Shown here one piece after another: positions 1 through 6,043 of a DNA stretch of 6,043 nt. The stretch's first letter is position 1; each line of letters starts with the position of its first letter. The notes under the pieces are model-generated. The model was not told the DNA's origin and made no database searches. It saw nothing but the letters and a program-made list of their open reading frames with translations. The DNA is from Planctomycetaceae bacterium. Lineage in GTDB: Bacteria > Planctomycetota > Planctomycetia > Planctomycetales > Planctomycetaceae. Location: positions 7,563 to 13,605 of the forward strand of contig DOCI01000055.1 in assembly GCA_003503535.1 (NCBI GenBank), read 5' to 3'. The position numbers were made by a program, and so were the translations under genes.

Positions 1-645
1 CCGTGCCGTTCCGATTGTGCCCGTATAAGCAAATGGAAAATCGGGAAGCTCAGGGCAGCCAGTTTGTTGTTTTGTGAGTCCCAGAAATTCAGTTGGCTGG
101 GGCTGAGAATTCAAAAATGAACAAAATTGCGCAGAGTATACCGGTCCCGCAATGTATTCCTGCTCATAAAATCCATTCTCTTCCAGGTCGCTGATCTCGT
201 CAGACACGAGGCTGATGGCAAATCCTCCCGTGGCGGAGCGGGATTTTCTAATCCACTTCAGTTGACTAACATTGTCTGGACGTCCCGACATGCGAACTTC
301 GAGTGATTGATATTGCCATATTTTCATAGTCTGCTGCAGGGAAATCGGATCGCGAATGTTCTGCATGACCATCGCTGAGTTCCCCCAGATGGGACGTTGG
401 TCAGCAATCTGCTGCAATTCCTCAAGTCGATTTTCCCAACCTCCAATGGGCAGAAAGGGAATCGAGCGAGGAATCTTCTTCCAGAACTCTGTTGTTTGCT
501 CAGACTTTAAAGCCAGGGATGGCAAATCGAGATCCAGGCATTGATCAAAAAGGACAGGACTCAAACCAGCCCGCACGACGGACCAGGCAGCCGCCCGGGT
601 CGAAAATCCGTCAATCAGAACTTCATTGGAATTGGCCATATTCAT
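1..645 (-). CDS. ATP-grasp domain protein of the H4MPT-linked C1 gene set (3' end beyond window)
   Basis: An uninterrupted minus-strand reading frame covers 215 codons and continues past base 1, so the C-terminal part is missing. Residues 8-34 (VLIDGFSTRAAAW and following) look like the first beta-alpha unit of a pre-ATP-grasp fold. Residues 131-144 (WIRKSRSATGGFAI) match the glycine-rich nucleotide-binding loop, and residues 160-174 (YEQEYIAGPVYSAQF) match the strand that normally contacts adenine in ATP-grasp enzymes. Such proteins form acyl-phosphate intermediates and ligate a carboxylate to an amine or similar group. Homologues sit in C1 clusters of methylotrophs and planctomycetes, but I know of no settled reaction, so a role in making or modifying the methanopterin cofactor is inference from the divergent fae. 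There are two candidate starts: ATG at 645, and ATG at 639. The second has AGGA six bases upstream and is better placed. The family call is fairly sure, the substrate unknown. Confidence 0.8.
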   Translation of the reverse strand, partial: MNMANSNEVLIDGFSTRAAAWSVVRAGLSPVLFDQCLDLDLPSLALKSEQTTEFWKKIPRSIPFLPIGGWENRLEELQQIADQRPIWGNSAMVMQNIRDPISLQQTMKIWQYQSLEVRMSGRPDNVSQLKWIRKSRSATGGFAISLVSDEISDLEENGFYEQEYIAGPVYSAQFCSFLNSQPQPTEFLGLTKQQTGCPELPDFPFAYTGTIGTAR

Positions 646-1105
646 TCCTGTTATTTCAATCCCATTGTCAGTGAAATTGCGACGTTCGCGAAGGACAATC
701 GGCTCCGCGCTGGCGATGATTTTGAGTTGGAGAAATCGACTGAGAATAAATGGATGTTCGTCTCATGCTGGAAATTGGTCGGCAAACATGATATTCCTCA
801 GGCTGGTTCTCTGCCCGTAGGACTTGTTACCATGGACTGACTTCGAGAGGATATTATCTATCTGGTCGAGCCTGCAGGAGCATCTTAGGCTTAATGATTC
901 ATTGTGCTTTGCTCAGAGAGAACCTAAATTTCGAGTTCATGTATGTCGCTTGAGATTCCGAATTGAACTCTCTTGCTTTGCTTCGGCAATTCACTGCATG
1001 CACATTATGAAAATCTTCAGTAACAGACCAGAGTGGATGTCGCTGTTGTTCTCCATTGGGAGACAAGGTTTCCATAATCCTTAAGGGGTCCGGAAGGACA
1101 TCGTA
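646..1105. other. divergent intergenic region between the ATP-grasp gene and fae
   Basis: No convincing gene is present in this 460-base stretch, which is upstream of both the minus-strand ATP-grasp gene and plus-strand fae. On the minus strand, a TAGATAAT-like -10 element lies around 853-860 with no good -35 partner. Further on is a well-formed ribosome-binding site (GAGGA, about 794-798) ahead of an ATG at 789-787. That ATG is in the ATP-grasp frame but reaches a TGA after eight codons; beyond the TGA the frame stays open to the gene. On the plus strand, CTTTGCTCA at 907-915 resembles the core of the tandem repeat closer to fae. A short GTCC-GGAA-GGAC hairpin is at 1088-1099. The plus-strand reading frame with TTG at 824 has no family features and was not called. 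Confidence 0.5.
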
Positions 1106-1152
1106 CAGAGCAGTTTGCTCGAACAGTAACAGAGCGTTTGCTCAAACAGTAA
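1106..1152 (+). repeat. tandem palindromic repeat, candidate operator of fae
   Basis: Two near-identical 17-base copies, GTTTGCTCGAACAGTAA at 1113-1129 and GTTTGCTCAAACAGTAA at 1136-1152, differ at one base and have a 23-base period. Each is preceded by an ACAGAGC element. Each core is itself an inverted repeat: GTTTG-CT-CAAAC is perfect in the second copy and has one mismatch in the first. The second copy ends 37 bases before the fae start codon. Two same-face dyads about two helical turns apart are typical of a dimeric repressor or activator site. The regulator is unknown and no regulator gene is in the window, so function is inference. Confidence 0.5.
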
Positions 1153-1177
1153 TCATTGAATGGTTTAGCACCAACAA

Positions 1178-1183
1178 AAGGAG
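1178..1183 (+). promoter_or_regulatory. strong ribosome-binding site of fae
   Basis: AAGGAG lies six bases before the ATG at 1190 and fixes that codon as the start in preference to the second in-frame ATG at 1196. It is the best Shine-Dalgarno sequence in the window, which fits the high abundance usually reported for Fae. A small TGGT-TTAGC-ACCA hairpin (1161-1173) precedes it. Confidence 0.75.
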
Positions 1184-1189
1184 AACTCC

Positions 1190-1687
1190 ATGGGAATGCG
1201 TATTGGCGAAGCTTTAGTCGGCGATGGAAATGAAATTGCACACATCGATTTAATCATCGGTGAAAAAGATGGCCCTGCAGGTACTGCATTTGCAAATGCC
1301 CTGTCTCAACAAACAGCCGGTCACAGCAATTTGCTAGCCGTTCTCGAACCGAATCTGGCCGTCAAACCAGCAACTGTGATGATCACTAAAGTGACAATCA
1401 AAGGTGCCAAGCAAGCCGTTCAGATGTTTGGACCAGCCCAGTATGCTGTCGCCAAAGCCGTTGCCGATAGTGTGGCTGATGGTGTGATTCCAAAAGATCA
1501 GGCTGAGAATCTTGTCATCATTTGTGGCGTCTTCATTCATTGGGATGCCGCCGATGATAAAAAGATTTATGAATACAATTACGAAGCGACTAAATTGTCG
1601 ATTCAGCGAGCCATGAAGAACGAACCTTCCGCAGATGAAATGATCGCAAAGAAAGATACTGCCAAGCATCCATTCTCGGGTGTTTAA
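1190..1687 (+). CDS. fae: formaldehyde-activating enzyme (Fae)
   Basis: The product catalyses condensation of formaldehyde with tetrahydromethanopterin to methylene-H4MPT, the entry step of the H4MPT-linked oxidation or detoxification route in the cytoplasm. The 165-residue length matches bacterial Fae (about 170). Residues 6-20 ([15 protein letters not shown]) are the family signature; His18 aligns, from memory, with catalytic His22 of the Methylobacterium enzyme. GPAQ (81-84), IHWDAADD (116-123) and [12 protein letters not shown] (130-141) are also characteristic, and the protein ends in the usual HPF motif. The start at 1190 is set by AAGGAG six bases upstream. The gene appears to be transcribed alone: hairpins follow it, and a tandem palindrome lies in its upstream region. 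The next gene, mtd, encodes the following enzyme. No truncation or unusual residues were seen. It is a stand-alone Fae, not the Fae-Hps fusion found in archaea. Confidence 0.97.
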   Translation: MGMRIGEALVGDGNEIAHIDLIIGEKDGPAGTAFANALSQQTAGHSNLLAVLEPNLAVKPATVMITKVTIKGAKQAVQMFGPAQYAVAKAVADSVADGVIPKDQAENLVIICGVFIHWDAADDKKIYEYNYEATKLSIQRAMKNEPSADEMIAKKDTAKHPFSGV

Positions 1688-1707
1688 TCGATCATTCGAT
1701 AAAAAAC

Positions 1708-1737
1708 GTGCCTGGTAAGTAAAAATACTTACCGCAC
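1708..1737 (+). terminator. first hairpin after fae
   Basis: The perfect eight-base stem GGTAAGTA/TACTTACC (1714-1721 with 1726-1733) closes an AAAA loop. It is extended by GTGC (1708-1711) pairing with GCAC (1734-1737) across a two-base bulge. It begins about 20 bases after the fae stop. The following run is GTGTTTTC and not a clean T tract, so it could be a transcript-stabilising 3' hairpin or half of a double terminator. Confidence 0.5.
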
Positions 1738-1749
1738 AGGTGTTTTCAG

Positions 1750-1785
1750 ACAACTCCCGTTTTCCAAGATTGCGGGAGTTGTTTT
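1750..1785 (+). terminator. rho-independent terminator of fae
   Basis: A ten-base stem, ACAACTCCCG (1750-1759) with CGGGAGTTGT (1773-1782), has a 13-base loop and is followed by a short T run ending near 1785. It is G+C-rich at the loop end. Together with the preceding hairpin it should separate fae from mtd transcription. Confidence 0.7.
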
Positions 1786-1806
1786 ACGCATACTTGGAAA
1801 GATAAT
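1779..1806 (+). promoter_or_regulatory. possible sigma70-type promoter of mtd
   Basis: TTGTTT (1779-1784) and GATAAT (1801-1806) are separated by 16 bases and lie about 55 bases before the mtd start codon. The -35 hexamer overlaps the end of the fae terminator stem. The match is moderate, and the call rests mainly on the need for a separate promoter after two hairpins. Confidence 0.3.
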
Positions 1807-1863
1807 AGAAACGCTGATAGAAAGAAAAATGTTTAGCGTCAATTCCTAAGAATGCGATGATTC

Positions 1864-2718
1864 ATGAAACGGATTCTCTTACAACTCGACAGTGATTCCC
1901 ATCCGAGTAGTTTCGATGCGGTGACCGCAATTGACGGAGGAGTCGATCAATTATTGCCTTATGGAAATGTCTCAGCGGTGAATGTCGTTTCTTTGGTACA
2001 GGGTGCGATGTTCACACGCTCTCCAAAGGATTTACATAACACAGCGATCTTTCTTGGGGGGAGCAACGTCGAAGCAGGAGAGTCCCTGATGAAACGAATT
2101 CAGGAACAGTTCTTCGGCCCAATCCGCGTCTCCGTCATGATGGATTCAAACGGTTGCAACACCACCGCTTCGGCTGCGGTCATTTATGCCCAATCTCATA
2201 TGAAGCTTGAGAAAGCCCAGGCCGTTGTGCTTGGGGGGACTGGTCCTGTGGGCCGACGCGTGGCTCGACTTCTCGCTTTAAAGGGAAGCCGTGTTCGACT
2301 CGTTTCTCGCCAACTCGAACGTGCTCAGCAAGTGTGTCGGGCTATCGATGGGAAAACAGGATCGTTTGAACCAGCCGCACTGAATGACGATGTGCCGATT
2401 GACGATCTGATTGCTGATGCTGAAATCATTGTCGCTGCCGGGGCAGCCGGGGTAGAATTCTGCAAACTTGAAAACCTGCGAAAGCTCAAAAAACTGCAGG
2501 TGGTCATCGATTTGAATGCAGTCCCCCCCCTCGGAATTGAGGGAATAGAATCGAGCGACAAAGCTCGCAAAGTCGATCACTTGATTTGCTATGGAGCCGT
2601 TGGCGTGGGCGGATTGAAAATGCGACTTCATCACCAGATGATTTCAAAACTGTTTGAATCCAACGATCAGATATTCGATACGAATGCAATCTTTGAGGCA
2701 GGGCTGAAACTTCTTTAG
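1864..2718 (+). CDS. mtdC: NAD(P)-dependent methylene-tetrahydromethanopterin dehydrogenase (MtdB/MtdC type)
   Basis: The enzyme oxidises methylene-H4MPT, the Fae product, to methenyl-H4MPT with NAD(P)+ in the cytoplasm. The 284 residues match the MtdA/MtdB/MtdC family length. Visible family features are IDGGVDQLLPYGNV (23-36), FFGPIRVSVMMDSNGCNTT (83-101), the Rossmann nucleotide loop GGTGPVGRR (124-132), NAVPPLGIEG (218-227) and GVGGLKMRLHHQMISKLFES (247-266). The subfamily MtdC was described from planctomycetes, which motivates the symbol, but MtdB cannot be excluded without a tree. SRQLERA after the second Rossmann strand (148-154) would suit NADP but does not settle it. The start is the first ATG after an in-frame TGA at 1858. 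Its ribosome-binding site is weak, unlike that of fae, suggesting lower expression. An eight-C run (2523-2530) lies in the conserved NAVPPLGI motif. Confidence 0.93.
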   Translation: MKRILLQLDSDSHPSSFDAVTAIDGGVDQLLPYGNVSAVNVVSLVQGAMFTRSPKDLHNTAIFLGGSNVEAGESLMKRIQEQFFGPIRVSVMMDSNGCNTTASAAVIYAQSHMKLEKAQAVVLGGTGPVGRRVARLLALKGSRVRLVSRQLERAQQVCRAIDGKTGSFEPAALNDDVPIDDLIADAEIIVAAGAAGVEFCKLENLRKLKKLQVVIDLNAVPPLGIEGIESSDKARKVDHLICYGAVGVGGLKMRLHHQMISKLFESNDQIFDTNAIFEAGLKLL

Positions 2719-2740
2719 ACCATTTTTAAATGGTTTCTAC
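2716..2740 (+). terminator. hairpin at the mtd stop codon
   Basis: ACCATTT (2719-2725) pairs with AAATGGT (2728-2734), with the innermost bases forming the loop, and is followed by TTCTACT. The stem starts immediately after the TAG stop and can be lengthened by TAGA/TCTA pairing across one bulged T. It is A+T-rich with a poor T tract, so it is a weak terminator or 3' end structure. The remaining 100 bases to the convergent DUF1499 gene hold only the quasi-palindrome GAATAGGCGCTTATTC at 2808-2823. Confidence 0.4.
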
Positions 2741-2838
2741 TGCCGCTTGGGCACCAATATCATAAAAACGCGGTGTCGGCTCCTGCCAAACGCTGCAGAA
2801 TGTTATTGAATAGGCGCTTATTCTTTGCATCGATCTGC

Positions 2839-3321
2839 TTATGACTCTCCAAACTTGCGTGTGAAACCCTGCATTCGTTGTCGGTTCACTCCCAGATCCG
2901 AATAACCAACGCGGGCGGCTGAGCGGAAGTGGATCAGTTTTTCGGAATCGTCGATCAGAAACTCGACATCATCGACAAACCGGAACAGAAAACTGCGGCA
3001 CTCAGCATGCACATAATTGTGCTTCTCTTCCACAATTTTCGTGCGAGGTAACTGTTGCAGGATTTGTGTGATGCGATTCAGGGCAGATTCTTCAGAGCCG
3101 GTGTAAGGAATTGGCGGCAGGAGTTTGTCTGTTTGGTCAGTCTGGGTCGAAACGCAATTCGGTGTATCGGGGCAGGGGGCCAACTTCATTTCGGTCACTC
3201 CAAGTTCTCCGGGGATGGAAATCGCAGCTCGAACTCGCATCATTACCATAAACACCAGCACTGCCAGAAAAGCACAGGCAGCAAATTTTCCGACTCGAGT
3301 TTTCGGAAGTCGTAATTTCAT
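2839..3321 (-). CDS. membrane-anchored DUF1499 family protein
   Basis: This 160-residue protein has a basic N-terminus, one hydrophobic segment (about residues 11-33) and a soluble domain. The domain carries DUF1499 hallmarks: CPDTPNCVSTQ (50-60), the ECRSFLFRFVDDVEFLID strand pair (107-124) and HFRSAARVGYSDLGVNRQRM (131-150). DUF1499 proteins are widespread in bacteria, algae and plants and have no established biochemical activity. The segment looks like an uncleaved anchor placing the domain outside the cytoplasmic membrane; Cys16 is followed, not preceded, by most of the hydrophobic residues, so a lipobox is unlikely. The ATG at 3321 is chosen over an upstream TTG at 3351 because GGGAG lies about seven bases before it and because it follows the stop codon of the MBL gene by only two bases. 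That spacing implies cotranscription and probably translational coupling. Its link to the hydrolase is unknown. Confidence 0.9.
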   Translation of the reverse strand: MKLRLPKTRVGKFAACAFLAVLVFMVMMRVRAAISIPGELGVTEMKLAPCPDTPNCVSTQTDQTDKLLPPIPYTGSEESALNRITQILQQLPRTKIVEEKHNYVHAECRSFLFRFVDDVEFLIDDSEKLIHFRSAARVGYSDLGVNRQRMQGFTRKFGES

Positions 3322-3323
3322 TT

Positions 3324-4196
3324 TCACACTCCCAACTGGAGGGCAGGACAAAACGGGTCGTGATCAAACAATAGCCACCATTGATTTTCTGTCGCCATTT
3401 TTAACAATTCTGTTTTCATTCGTCGCGTCTGCAGCAAATTCACATCGTACGACATGCACCAGGCCATCTGCTGATGAGCGGCAGTCGCACACAGATCCCC
3501 GGCAAACAAGGCTCCCTCATTTTTCGATTCGATCAGCACCGACTGATGTCCCACGGAATGTCCTCCGGTTTCCCGCACCGAAATACCCGGCACAATTTCC
3601 TCTCCATCCTCCACAAGTTGTAACTGCCCAGTCTGTTCAAGGATCGAAAAATCATCCGGGATGTACGAGCCACGAAGTTCCGGCAACTGGCTGTTGGCAA
3701 TGTCCCATTCCAGATGATTGATCACATATCGGGCATTGGGAAACGTCGGTTGGAGTTCATTTTTCGAGTTGAATCTTGTGCATCCACCAGCGTGGTCAAA
3801 GTGCAAATGAGAGAGAATCACAATGTCGATGGATTCCGGGGAAATCTGATGACGCTCCAGGTTATCGAGCAGCCAGTTCCCTTGCTCAATCCGATGATGC
3901 GTCCGAAATTTTTCCGGAAGTTTGGTCCCATATCCGGTGTCGAGCAGGATTTTCTGAGTGTCGGTTTCGATCAGAAAGCAATTCGTTTCCTGTAAAATTC
4001 GGTTATCAGAGTCCGGTTCATAGTATTTTTGCCAGAGAGTTTTTGGGACCACTCCAAAAATCGTCCCTCCATCGATCCAGTATTGCCCACCGGAATATGG
4101 CCTGAGACGAAATTCGCCAATCTGAATTTCATTTCGCGGATTTTCACTTCTCTGGGATTCTCTCATGGAATTATTCTGATGTGCATTGGACGACAC
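3324..4196 (-). CDS. MBL-fold metallo-hydrolase, lactonase-like
   Basis: With the GTG start at 4196 the protein has 290 residues. It contains the metallo-beta-lactamase motif SHLHFDHAGG, giving ligands His130, His132, Asp134 and His135. The later ligands appear as His213 in GGHSVGHQS, Asp234 in FAGDLC and His279 in LFDHDP, so a complete dinuclear metal site is present. The order and spacing resemble the family that includes AiiA-type N-acyl homoserine lactonases and other MBL hydrolases; substrate cannot be read from the sequence. No signal peptide is seen, so it should be cytoplasmic. The GTG start is preferred because AGGAG lies seven bases upstream; alternatives are a TTG at 4232 with no such site and an ATG at 4166 with a weak one. 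It heads a two-gene unit with DUF1499 and is divergent from a glucose-dehydrogenase-like gene, whose product would be a sugar lactone. Confidence 0.9.
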   Translation of the reverse strand: MSSNAHQNNSMRESQRSENPRNEIQIGEFRLRPYSGGQYWIDGGTIFGVVPKTLWQKYYEPDSDNRILQETNCFLIETDTQKILLDTGYGTKLPEKFRTHHRIEQGNWLLDNLERHQISPESIDIVILSHLHFDHAGGCTRFNSKNELQPTFPNARYVINHLEWDIANSQLPELRGSYIPDDFSILEQTGQLQLVEDGEEIVPGISVRETGGHSVGHQSVLIESKNEGALFAGDLCATAAHQQMAWCMSYDVNLLQTRRMKTELLKMATENQWWLLFDHDPFCPALQLGV

Positions 4197-4203
4197 ACAT
4201 TCG

Positions 4204-4208
4204 CTCCT
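4204..4208 (-). promoter_or_regulatory. ribosome-binding site selecting the GTG start of the MBL gene
   Basis: On the minus strand AGGAG occupies 4208-4204, seven bases before GTG at 4196. No comparable site precedes the TTG at 4232 or the ATG at 4166, so the first twelve codons of the longest possible frame are probably not translated. Confidence 0.6.
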
Positions 4209-4276
4209 GTATTCTGAATGATTAATTGTCAATAGTCAGTAAAGTTGCCCGAAATCATCCACGGGGGATGTGTTCT

Positions 4277-4294
4277 GTTAAAGGCAATTTTAAC
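4277..4294. promoter_or_regulatory. inverted repeat in the MBL/dehydrogenase divergent promoter region
   Basis: GTTAAA (4277-4282) and TTTAAC (4289-4294) form perfect six-base arms around a six-base spacer. It sits roughly midway in the 145-base gap between the two divergent start codons. Arm size and spacing suit a dimeric regulator or a shared control site. A second small repeat, CATCC-N5-GGATG, is at 4256-4270. No regulator is encoded nearby, so function is only inferred. Confidence 0.3.
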
Positions 4295-4341
4295 GTTCCT
4301 CTTACATCATCTGATCTTACGCCTGAGCGACAAGAGAAAAA

Positions 4342-5457
<1,116 letters not shown>

Positions 5458-5722
5458 CTCCCCAGTCCTGTACGTCATGCATACCAGTGAAAAGCGGACT
5501 CGCACAGGTACCCGACTCAACTGGTGTGTCAGTAGACAATGGAAGCAAAGACTGTATGAGGAGGAATTCAACAACAGCAGTTGACGGCTGGAAATCTGGG
5601 AAATTTGGATCATCAATGGATTTGCCAGGCAGGTATCGAGCTATAATATCGGAAGTAGATCAATGATTTGAAATTAGATGAGATGGTCGAGTCAAACAGA
5701 ACATTCGGTTAAAGGGAAAACG
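5458..5722. other. intergenic region between gdh and the GlsB/YeaQ-type gene
   Basis: This 265-base gap shows no convincing gene. ACCAGT (5483-5488) and ACTGGT (5520-5525) could pair over a long loop, but there is no clear terminator after gdh. A perfect AGGAGG (5559-5564) has no start codon at usable distance; the 36-codon frame that contains it starts at the ATG at 5556 and has no family resemblance. The right end holds the promoter element and leader for the next gene. Confidence 0.45.
5642..5647 (+). promoter_or_regulatory. TATAAT -10 element of the GlsB/YeaQ-type gene
   Basis: A consensus TATAAT lies 75 bases before the ATG at 5723. The nearest -35-like hexamer, TTGCCA at 5622-5627, is only 14 bases away, which is too short for a standard promoter. 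TGGATT at 5618 has 18-base spacing but a poor sequence. An activator-dependent promoter or one read by an alternative sigma factor is possible. Confidence 0.4.
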
Positions 5723-5986
5723 ATGGGGATTTTCGGAGTCATCAGCTGGTGTATTTTTGGCTTGATCATTGGTGCAATCGCAAGATTTGTGATGCCCGGA
5801 GTTCAGGCAATGGGATGGGGGATGACATTAATCCTGGGAATCGTGGGCTCTTTTGTGGGAGGTGCATTGTCCTCTTTGGTTTCGACTGGTGGATCAGAAG
5901 GAATTGTCAATCCCGCTGGTTGGGTCATGTCAATTATTGGAGCCCTGCTTGTATTGTTTGTTGCGGGCAAATTACAAAAGAGTTAG
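5723..5986 (+). CDS. GlsB/YeaQ/YmgE-family small membrane protein
   Basis: This 87-residue, very hydrophobic protein has three predicted membrane helices at about residues 4-24, 30-52 and 66-82, with a lysine-containing tail. FGLIIGAIARFVMPG (12-26) and LGIVGSFVGG (38-47) match the glycine-rich signature of the transglycosylase-associated or GlsB/YeaQ/YmgE family, small inner-membrane proteins often linked to general stress. The family name implies no shown enzymatic activity. Start at ATG 5723 is chosen because AAAGGGA lies just upstream and the family begins with M(G)I-F/L; a longer frame starting at 5678 would add 15 polar residues before the first helix. It stands alone on its strand. The short palindrome AGTTTTG/CAAAACT at 5994-6007 follows the stop but lacks a loop or T run, so termination is uncertain. 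Confidence 0.88.
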   Translation: MGIFGVISWCIFGLIIGAIARFVMPGVQAMGWGMTLILGIVGSFVGGALSSLVSTGGSEGIVNPAGWVMSIIGALLVLFVAGKLQKS

Positions 5987-6043
5987 CAATTAAAGTTTTG
6001 CAAAACTCCAGCTAGTAACCCTGTTCCAATTGGAAACCGGATC

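Noticed and set aside
541..840. 99-codon plus-strand frame overlapping the start of the ATP-grasp gene
   Set aside because: Half of it is the complement of the ATP-grasp coding region and the rest shows no conserved features.
824..1084. 86-codon plus-strand frame starting with TTG upstream of fae
   Set aside because: No ribosome-binding site, no recognisable motif, and unusual composition rich in Cys, His and Arg.
1334..1753. 139-codon minus-strand frame opposite fae
   Set aside because: It lies antisense to a confidently identified gene, has no family features, and its start sits in the fae terminator.
2808..2823. Quasi-palindrome GAATAGGCGCTTATTC between convergent genes
   Set aside because: Short stem with one wobble or mismatch and no T run on either side, so not called as a terminator.
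3125..3721. 198-codon plus-strand frame opposite the MBL and DUF1499 genes
   Set aside because: The minus-strand genes carry clear conserved motifs across this stretch; the plus-strand product is low-complexity and unlike any family.
4218..4232. Minus-strand TTGACAATTAATCAT, identical to the -35 side of the E. coli trp/tac promoter
   Set aside because: No -10 hexamer is present at 16-18 bases; the expected place is occupied by the AGGAG ribosome-binding site. Treated as coincidence.
5556..5666. 36-codon frame overlapping a six-codon frame by ATGA before the GlsB/YeaQ-type gene
   Set aside because: No usable ribosome-binding site before either start, no recognisable features, and it spans the likely promoter of the next gene.

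Overview
The window reads as chromosomal DNA of a planctomycete of moderate G+C content. The main reason is the first half: a bacterial formaldehyde-activating enzyme (Fae), a methylene-tetrahydromethanopterin dehydrogenase of the MtdA/MtdB/MtdC family, and a divergent ATP-grasp protein of the kind found in archaeal-type C1 gene clusters. This set occurs in methylotrophic Proteobacteria and in Planctomycetes. Single-gene transcription units, long intergenic spacers and the neighbouring DUF1499, MBL-fold and glucose-dehydrogenase genes fit a planctomycete better than a compact methylotrophy island. Genus cannot be fixed from the sequence alone.

Layout. 1-645 (minus): 5' portion of an ATP-grasp gene that runs off the left edge. 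646-1189: a 544-base divergent spacer with a tandem palindromic repeat close to fae. 1190-1687 (plus): fae, followed by two stacked hairpins. 1864-2718 (plus): methylene-H4MPT dehydrogenase, followed by a small terminator-like hairpin. 2839-4196 (minus): a two-gene unit, an MBL-fold metallo-hydrolase followed after 2 bases by a membrane-anchored DUF1499 protein. 4342-5457 (plus, divergent from the MBL gene): a medium-chain Zn-dependent dehydrogenase resembling haloarchaeal glucose 1-dehydrogenase. 5723-5986 (plus): a small GlsB/YeaQ/YmgE-type membrane protein. No RNA genes, mobile elements or CRISPR arrays were seen.

How the genes may work together. Fae condenses formaldehyde with tetrahydromethanopterin (H4MPT) and Mtd oxidises the resulting methylene-H4MPT, so these are the first two steps of H4MPT-linked formaldehyde oxidation. 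The ATP-grasp protein is a plausible but unproven accessory or cofactor-biosynthesis enzyme for the same route. In the second half, glucose dehydrogenase would produce gluconolactone, and the divergent MBL-fold protein has a lactonase-like metal site. A dehydrogenase/lactonase pairing is therefore a testable inference.

The items most worth a second look are the tandem palindrome before fae, the possible N-terminal extension of the ATP-grasp gene interrupted by an in-frame TGA, the haloarchaeal-type zinc site of the dehydrogenase, and an eight-C run inside a conserved motif of mtd. Nothing here amounts to a clearly new multi-gene system.
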